DNA of 64,000 nt from Uloborus plumipes. Its lineage: Eukaryota > Arthropoda > Arachnida > Araneae > Uloboridae. Shown here in pieces: positions 58,164 to 64,000 of the stretch. The notes under the pieces are model-generated. The model ran no database searches, was not told the DNA's origin, and was given only the letters and a program-made list of their open reading frames with translations. Within the stretch, counting starts at the first letter, position 1, and each line of letters starts with the position of its first letter. The stretch is taken from assembly GCA_038373865.1 (NCBI GenBank), contig JAXGGA010004699.1, positions 21,428 to 85,427 of the forward strand, written 5' to 3'. The translations under genes were made by a program, and so were the position numbers.

Positions 58164-60748
58164 CCCATTAGCGCCCAGCGGCATATTTTTAGACTGCTAG
58201 ACAAAGTTCCAATAATGCGCTTTTAAGTGACCTTCAATTCATTCCAACAAAATGAAAATAAGCAGATGGCGAGAAAACCGTTCCATAGTTCAAATGGCAC
58301 GTGACTGTTTTGCTTCCCCCCTCTTAGTATGCGTCAGTGGCAGTCGTAAGTTTGATTCAGAATTTTGAAATGCGGATCTTCGATCTTCAGTCATGTGTTT
58401 CGAGATAAGAGTTAAGTGATAAAGGTAAGTAAATCTTTATTGGGTTTTTTTGTGTCATTATATATGTAGGTATTTGGGTATAATTCGGTGTTTGTTCAAA
58501 ATGAATTTGAGTAGCACAAATTCGCGCCAAAATGTTGATGTACTATAAATAGATCGCTGGGCTTTAGGCTGTTCTTTTTCATCATATTTCAGGCAGAACG
58601 GTAATTTCGTTTTTTCCCCTTCAGATTGATAAAATGAATCGGAGAATATTCAATAACGTTCAGGATGCAGTTGAATATCTATTTTCTGAAGAAATTGAAA
58701 ATGATATGATTGCCATACCACCCGATGTTGATGAATTGACGGATGAAGAGGAAATAGATGATGAGAAGTTAGATACTCCAATTATAAAAGATATTGCTGG
58801 GCAAATCGAAATATTATCAGAAGATGATGAGTGTGAACAGTCAAATTTACCTTCCACTTCAGAACGACAAACTAAAAAGCTAAAAACAGAAAAGTCAAAA
58901 GTAATCTGGAAAAAAATAACACCGAATTACACCAAATGGCCTGAAGCAGAAGAAACCCATAAATGCTGTGAGGAAGCAATGAAAACTGACATAGAAAATG
59001 CATCTCCAGTTGACATATTCGAAAAACTTTTTTCCGATGATGTATATGATTTAATTGTTGACGAAACAATTCGCTATGCTAAAAATATTAAAAACGATCA
59101 TGATTTTCATATCACCAGAGAAGATATAAAAATATTCATAGGTTTTTTAATATTTTCTGGATACCACACTCTTCCAAGTGAGAGAGATTATTGGAGTGAA
59201 GCCGAAGATTTAGGAATTAATCTAGTTCAGTCCGCTTTCAGTAGAAACGCTTACCTAAAAATGAAATCATATATTCATTTCCAGGACAATTCTAAAGCTT
59301 CAGAAAATAAGAACGACAAATCATTCAAGATAAAGCCCCTTTTAGAAAAAGTTAATGAAAATTTTAAGCAGTGGGGAATTTTCAATAAATGCTTATCAAT
59401 AGATGAGATGATTGTTAGGTATTATGGGCATCATTCTTTGAAACAGTTCATAAGAGCTAAGCCAATACGCTTTGGTTACAAATTATGGGCAATTTGTGGC
59501 GATAGTGGATACTGCTACAAATTTTCATTGTATTGTGGTAAAGATCAAACCGATAATCGTGCTTTAGGATCACTGGGAGAAAGAGTTGTAATGAGTATGT
59601 TATCAATAGTTGAAAATCCATCCAGCCACATAATTTTTTTTGATAACTTTTTCACTAGTCATGTTTTACTTCATAATTTGCAAGAAAAAGGTTTCAGAGC
59701 TACTGGGACTATACGAGATAACAGAACTGAGAAATGCCCCGTAAAATCCTCAAAAGAGTTAGATAAGTTGCAACGTGGCACATATGATTTCCGATTTGAT
59801 GAAAAAAATGAAATTGCTATAGTCAGATGGTGTGATAGCAAGAGTGTAGCTGTTGCTACGAACTTTGATAATATTGAGTGCACATCAAAAGTTCAAAGAT
59901 GGTCTCGTGAGAAAAAGGAAAAAATAATAGTTCCACAACCAAATTTAATAAACACTTATAACAAGCATATGGGAGGAGTAGACCACCATGATTGGTTGCT
60001 AGAAAAGCATAGCATCGCAATTAGAGGTAAAAAATGGTATTGGTGTTTGTTCACACGAATAATTGATATGTCATTAGTCAATGCAAGTATTCTGTACAGA
60101 AATATTCATGGGTGTAATTCTATGACGATGAAAGATTTTCGAAGAGCCGTAGCAGTAAAATATCTCAAATTGGGGATCGGAAGAAAAGTATTAAAAGGAC
60201 GTCCTCACAGCTTTTCCTCATCCTCAAAAGTTAGTGTTAGTGATGATGTTCGTTTTGACAGAATAGATCATAATATAGGCCGGAGAAATAATCAAAGACA
60301 CTGTCGAGTCGAAGGTTGCAAATCAAGACCACTCACTTATTGTATAAAGTGCAATGTAACTCTTTGCAAAAACTGCTTTACTAAATTTCACACGAAATAA
60401 TAACTATTACTTTTTATTACTTCGGTATGTTATTGTAAACTATTGTACTTTTATTGTTATTCTATAAATCTTTTAGATATTTTTAAGTATTTCAAAATAT
60501 ATACATGTCTATTAAATTGGTATACTGTTGTTTTTTTATTAATTTTTCCCTTTAATTTGAATTTGCTACTTGCTAAGAAAAATATTGTGTCAAAGCCCAG
60601 CGATCTATTTTTAGTGGGTCATTTTTTACAAAAACTAACAACTAATTTGCGATAATTCGATTATAATATTCATATTTAGGGTAAAATATACCAGATTTAT
60701 GATTTTTATTCTATTGCCTTAAAAAAAATTAATTTGGGCGTTAATGGG
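58164..60748 (+). mobile_element. Complete piggyBac transposon, 2585 bp
   Basis: Ends CCCATTAGCGCCCA and, inverted, CCCATTAACGCCCA (one mismatch), with TTAA at 58160-58163 and 60749-60752. One uninterrupted transposase on the + strand. It lies inside the Harbinger element and is therefore younger than it. Confidence 0.95.
58634..60400 (+). CDS. piggyBac transposase, 588 aa, intact
   Basis: A cut-and-paste transposase that acts on TTAA-flanked ends. The N-terminus is acidic (about residues 20-70). The DDE_Tnp_1_7 core runs from about residue 125 to 490. The catalytic aspartates are visible as CLSIDEMIV (D257), IIFFDNFF (D337) and HMGGVDHHD (D450), matching the usual piggyBac spacing. The C-terminus has a cysteine-rich finger (residues 557-585: CRVEGC, YCIKC, LCKNCF, H) used to bind the terminal repeats. 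The start is the first ATG in frame, after AGATTGATAAA; it opens with MNRRIF. No stop or shift in 588 codons and both ends present: the best candidate here for a currently or recently active element. A domesticated PGBD gene is unlikely because the terminal repeats survive. Confidence 0.96.
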   Translation: MNRRIFNNVQDAVEYLFSEEIENDMIAIPPDVDELTDEEEIDDEKLDTPIIKDIAGQIEILSEDDECEQSNLPSTSERQTKKLKTEKSKVIWKKITPNYTKWPEAEETHKCCEEAMKTDIENASPVDIFEKLFSDDVYDLIVDETIRYAKNIKNDHDFHITREDIKIFIGFLIFSGYHTLPSERDYWSEAEDLGINLVQSAFSRNAYLKMKSYIHFQDNSKASENKNDKSFKIKPLLEKVNENFKQWGIFNKCLSIDEMIVRYYGHHSLKQFIRAKPIRFGYKLWAICGDSGYCYKFSLYCGKDQTDNRALGSLGERVVMSMLSIVENPSSHIIFFDNFFTSHVLLHNLQEKGFRATGTIRDNRTEKCPVKSSKELDKLQRGTYDFRFDEKNEIAIVRWCDSKSVAVATNFDNIECTSKVQRWSREKKEKIIVPQPNLINTYNKHMGGVDHHDWLLEKHSIAIRGKKWYWCLFTRIIDMSLVNASILYRNIHGCNSMTMKDFRRAVAVKYLKLGIGRKVLKGRPHSFSSSSKVSVSDDVRFDRIDHNIGRRNNQRHCRVEGCKSRPLTYCIKCNVTLCKNCFTKFHTK

Positions 60749-60752
60749 TTAA

Positions 60753-61813
60753 TTTTGACTTATTGATAGAGTAGCGTGAGTAATCGACTGTATATTTCAC
60801 TGCATATTCTTTATTGCAAAATGCATTTTTTGTGTGTGTGTGTATCACAACTTGTGTATTTTGTTCCATATTAATGATTTTGTAAATAAACTCTTTTTTG
60901 ATGGTGAAAAAATGTGGTTTTTTCCAGCGAAACATTGTTTTGAAGAAAGAACGTGGCCCGCTTATCTACTTCAAAGTCCATACTCATTTTTAAAAATCAA
61001 AATTAAGGACTTCCAGATTTTTAGGAAAATATTTAAATAGCTTTACGAGCACAATTTTAAAGTACCCGAATTATGATTTTTTTTTAAATGCAGGAAGATT
61101 TGCAATTGACTCTGATGTGTCAAACAAGAAGGGCTACTTACCATTTTGAATAGCTCTTCAATGATTGGGGGAAACCTAACCTGGTATTATAGTTACTGAT
61201 GATAACCTCTACTAATTTCAACCACTTCTTACAATGCGGCAAGGTTAGGTTGCTCCCATGTACAATTTGATACAATTATATTTTTAAATCTTATTCATTA
61301 ATAATTCAGAAATATAGAATTCTTAATTTTATAAATTACATTTAAATTATCCTTTAATACTGTTCTATTATAACACAAATGGAATTTCTTTGACAAAAAA
61401 AAAAATACTTAAGAAAAAACAAAAATTTCATTGATTGCCATTTAACACTTTAAAAATAATGCAACATTAAACTTTTTAAACTTATTTTGCACTCTTCAAT
61501 TTTTTTAACAATATTATTTAGTTCAGTCTCCTCTTCACAGACACTCTTTCTAATTGCATTTGCTTTCATAAATATTTGAACATAATTTTTAAAATGAAGG
61601 AAAAATTTCCAAAAGTACTTTTTAAGGGTTTTTTAGAGACCTTAATTTTACTTTAAAAACTTAAGGTTTTTTTAAGGAAGCACGAACCCTGTATTTATCT
61701 ATAGCTCGGGCTACACAGTTAAGAGGTTAAAAAGTACTACTGTTTTGGTTAAATAAAGTTAGTGATGAACATTAAGATAATGTTACTGGACAAAAATTAA
61801 AAGAAGAAACCAC
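60753..61813. other. Right part of the Harbinger element, AT-rich
   Basis: Should hold the remaining exon(s) of the Myb-like gene on the minus strand; I could not recognise them. A (GT)n run lies at 60831-60842. Confidence 0.4.
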
Positions 61814-61920
61814 CACGCCACCGCGTTAGTTTTCTTGCACTCTATAAATTCTTTGTGCTGGTCAACTAACGAAGCGAGCATTTCAGCTTCATATAAAGTG
61901 TAATTCGTTTTGGTATTCAT
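61814..61920 (-). CDS. Harbinger Myb/SANT-like protein, first exon
   Basis: Reading left from ATG at 61918-61920: MNTKTNYTLYEAEMLASLVD then QHKEFIECKKTNAVAW. The pattern 'F/YTxxExExLxxLVxxHKxxIExKKTDAVxW' is the start of the Myb/SANT-like DNA-binding domain found in the second protein of PIF/Harbinger elements, which carries the nuclease to the nucleus and binds the ends. After AVAW the frame loses similarity at a GTGGTT that could be a donor. It sits about 310 bp from the right terminus and is oriented towards the HARBI1-like gene. Confidence 0.7.
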
Positions 61921-62234
61921 CTCGAAAAATGGGGGAAAAATACACTTAAAACAACGTAGTGGTGTTATCGGTTACAATGTTGATGTTACGATCCGATCAT
62001 CCGAGACTAATAACCGTCGGCTGTGCCTCCCCCAGTAAACTATCACGTGCTGAAGATCAGCCAATAGCCACAAGGCTTACATCTTGGGTAGAAAAAACCG
62101 AGGGAATGAGTGACTCGCTGTTGAGGGCTGTTGGATAATAACGTTCTGGAGTAACTTCGGAGTTTGGGTTAACCCTAGGTGGCTTCACTCGCCAGTTACT
62201 CTTCCTTTACTCGCGTTGGTTAATATGGCTGTTA

Positions 62235-62632
62235 ATGTGGCTACATTTCCTCTTCCCAACCATCTCCGACACAGCCGATGCACAGTGCTTGCATCCATGT
62301 GGGTATCAGCTGCAATTTGACGTATGGACCAACCTCCACTTCTCAGTCCGATCACCATACCCCTTGTAAAGTCGTCTATATGCTGGAAGTGTCTTCGTTG
62401 AGGACGGCGTGGCATTTCCTCCTGTCACACGTATCCTTCGAGACAAAAACCAAATTTCTCCGATAATTAGTCTGGCAGAAAAACCAACATGAACATAGCC
62501 CACTTTTCAACTTCATTCTCTTATATCTTACTTCACGTGCGTCGGAGAGCTGCGCATTTCATATGATTTGCATAACTCAGTGACGTGCGTCTACGGTGGA
62601 ATTTGCATGAATTTCTGACCACTCCTTCACCA
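62235..62632 (-). pseudogene. Tc1 transposase N-terminal half, right of the Harbinger insertion
   Basis: The minus-strand start at 62415 gives MPRRPQRRHFQHIDDFTRGM, then DASTVHRLCRRWLGRGNVAT, stopping exactly at the Harbinger boundary. Upstream non-coding sequence continues to 62632, but the outer inverted-repeat tip is missing and is replaced by CACCTTCCT repeats. Same copy as 51910-52210. Confidence 0.9.
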
Positions 62633-62680
62633 CCTTCCTCACCTTCCTCACCTTCCTTCACCTTCCTCTTCCTTTTTCAC
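62633..62680. repeat. Short CACCTTCCT tandem run
   Basis: Five or so CACCTTCCTC units directly at the truncated Tc1 end. Confidence 0.7.
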
Positions 62681-62939
62681 CATTCATCATTTTTGAGCAC
62701 AAGTCTCAAAAACAACAAGCGACATTTTACTTATACTGCTTAATGTATACTATTTTTCTTATTTTTCTCATGAATATATATTTATTGTTGAAAAAGGTTT
62801 ACATCGTAAAACATCTCAAACCTTTCCTCTATATGACACATTAATTTCTTTGTTGTTGCCTTGGGTCAGCTTGACTAGCAATATGGCGTGCCCTGCTTCA
62901 CTTTTCTGGGTGTACGGTTATTTGGTGTGAAGTTCAGAT

Positions 62940-63210
62940 TCCACAGTTCACACAAGATTTAAGGACCTGTTTATATGCGAGGAAACCACTCACAGCACAA
63001 TAACACATTCACACAAGCCTTAAGGACCGGCTCATAGGCAAGACAACCACTCACAGCACAGCAACACATTTACACAAGCCTTAAGGACCGGCTCATAGGC
63101 AAGACAACCACTCACAACACAGCAACACATTCACACAAGCCTTAAGGACCGGCTCATAGGCAAGACAACTACTCACAGCACAGCAACAAATTCACACAAA
63201 TTAAGGACAA
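62940..63210. repeat. 61-bp tandem repeat, five units
   Basis: TTAAGGACC or close variants at 62959, 63020, 63081, 63142 and 63201. Units share TTCACACAAGCC and ACCACTCACAGCACAGCAAC. The first and last are diverged, the middle three nearly identical. Confidence 0.9.
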
Positions 63211-64000
63211 GGACAGAAGAGAGAAAGTACAATCATCCCAGAGTCGGAATTTGAAACCAAAACCTTCCCCACCGTAGTCAGACTTGCTGGCCACTACACA
63301 AAATGACCGGCTTATTTTCTTTTAATGCTCAAATAAACCAATAAGTTTTTGATTTTAAATTGCACCAATAACAACTTTGGAGACTAATTTTTTTCAAGTC
63401 CTGCTACTTTCTTTATATTTAGGCAAATACCTGTAAATATTTGGTCTATAACTCTCTTTCTCTCTCTCTCTTTGCTGCATAGTATAGTGTATAAAATATT
63501 TTAGTCCGCCCAGAAAAGATACACGTTCTTTGCGGCTTCATTTTTTTTAGCAAAAAATGCTTGCGTGAATGAAATTTATTTTCCAAAGCTGTGGACTTTT
63601 CAATATATTTGAGCAATACTTATCCAAGAATAAGCTCATAAAATTCAAATATATCTTTTAATTTTTGTTCTTCGTGTTTCGGAAAAGTTATTCCATTCTC
63701 TCCCATATCGCTTTCAATTCCTTTTACCTTCACCTGGGACCATCTCATGTTTTTATTCAGAAGCTAAAAATAATATTTTCCTCACATTGAGAAGGAATTT
63801 AATATCACTTTGTTCTTGTGTTTTCCGCATTATCTACCGTCCTTAATGCAAGTCAACCACATTCCTTCATGATTTGTTCTTGGAAGCATCATATTTGTTT
63901 AGGTAAGTCGGAAAATATTTTGATGTATTGATCCTTAATATTATTGTGTTAGATTATCTTTCTTATGCTCTATGATAATAATTTATTTAAGGTCAAATTT
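63211..64000. other. Unassigned intron sequence to the right edge
   Basis: A (TCTC)n run near 63452-63470. No further guanylate cyclase exon recognised. Confidence 0.4.

Larger units (their letters stand above)
52214..62231 (+). mobile_element. PIF/Harbinger element, 10 kb with nested insertions
   Basis: Termini CGCCCTTATTAACCAACGCG and (inverted) CAGCCATATTAACCAACGCG align without gaps. The flanks TCA (52211-52213) and TTA (62232-62234) fit a decayed 3-bp TNA duplication. The insertion splits a Tc1 transposase frame, confirming both boundaries. It carries a HARBI1-like gene (+) and a Myb/SANT-like exon (-), the two-gene layout of this superfamily. About 6 kb is original; two hAT MITEs and a piggyBac account for the rest. 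Confidence 0.9.

Overview
The window is eukaryotic, AT-rich and intron-dominated. GT/AG-bounded exons lie kilobases apart in a sea of DNA transposons, Helitrons, tRNA-derived SINEs and a few LINE and LTR fragments. The mix (piggyBac, hAT, Tc1, PIF/Harbinger, Helitron, Gypsy with a typical arthropod integrase tail) suggests an arthropod with a large genome. A chelicerate such as a spider is my best guess, but this is inference and was not tested by any search.

The only host gene I can support is a receptor-type (natriuretic-peptide-receptor-like) guanylate cyclase on the + strand. Eight exons are visible: 4978-5110 (end of the ligand-binding ectodomain), 17060-17141 (transmembrane helix), 26819-26939 (juxtamembrane), 27882-27935, 30463-30534, 32296-32376, 40343-40447 and 45197-45268 (kinase-homology domain). 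Their splice phases are mutually compatible. The 5' part of the ectodomain and the rest of the kinase-homology, dimerisation and cyclase domains are outside the window. From 45269 to 64000 the DNA is most simply the next intron.

Region by region. 1-4977: a 134-bp satellite, hAT foldbacks and a peculiar palindromic repeat family (core TTTTACAGTTTATTACTGTA). 5111-17059: an intron with an exact 82-bp tandem array, a perfect 46-bp palindrome, a 2.85-kb foldback that splits a LINE, a piggyBac-type MITE split by a Helitron, and two oppositely oriented copies of one large repeat. 17142-26818: triply nested MITEs, a scrambled Gypsy remnant, a SINE, a second Helitron, and an 81-bp tandem array carrying five identical AGGTCA-n3-TGACCT palindromes close to the next exon. 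26940-45196: short exons among SINEs, a Tc1 element, and hAT elements with perfect 8-bp duplications. 45269-64000: a piggyBac MITE, a broken BED-finger hAT transposase, and a 10-kb PIF/Harbinger element that split a Tc1 copy and was then itself invaded by two hAT MITEs and a complete piggyBac element.

The piggyBac at 58164-60748 is the only element with an uninterrupted transposase, a complete DDD triad, matched inverted repeats and TTAA on both sides. Everything else mobile is non-autonomous or broken. Many insertion boundaries could be set to the base from target-site duplications, so the relative order of insertions can be read directly.
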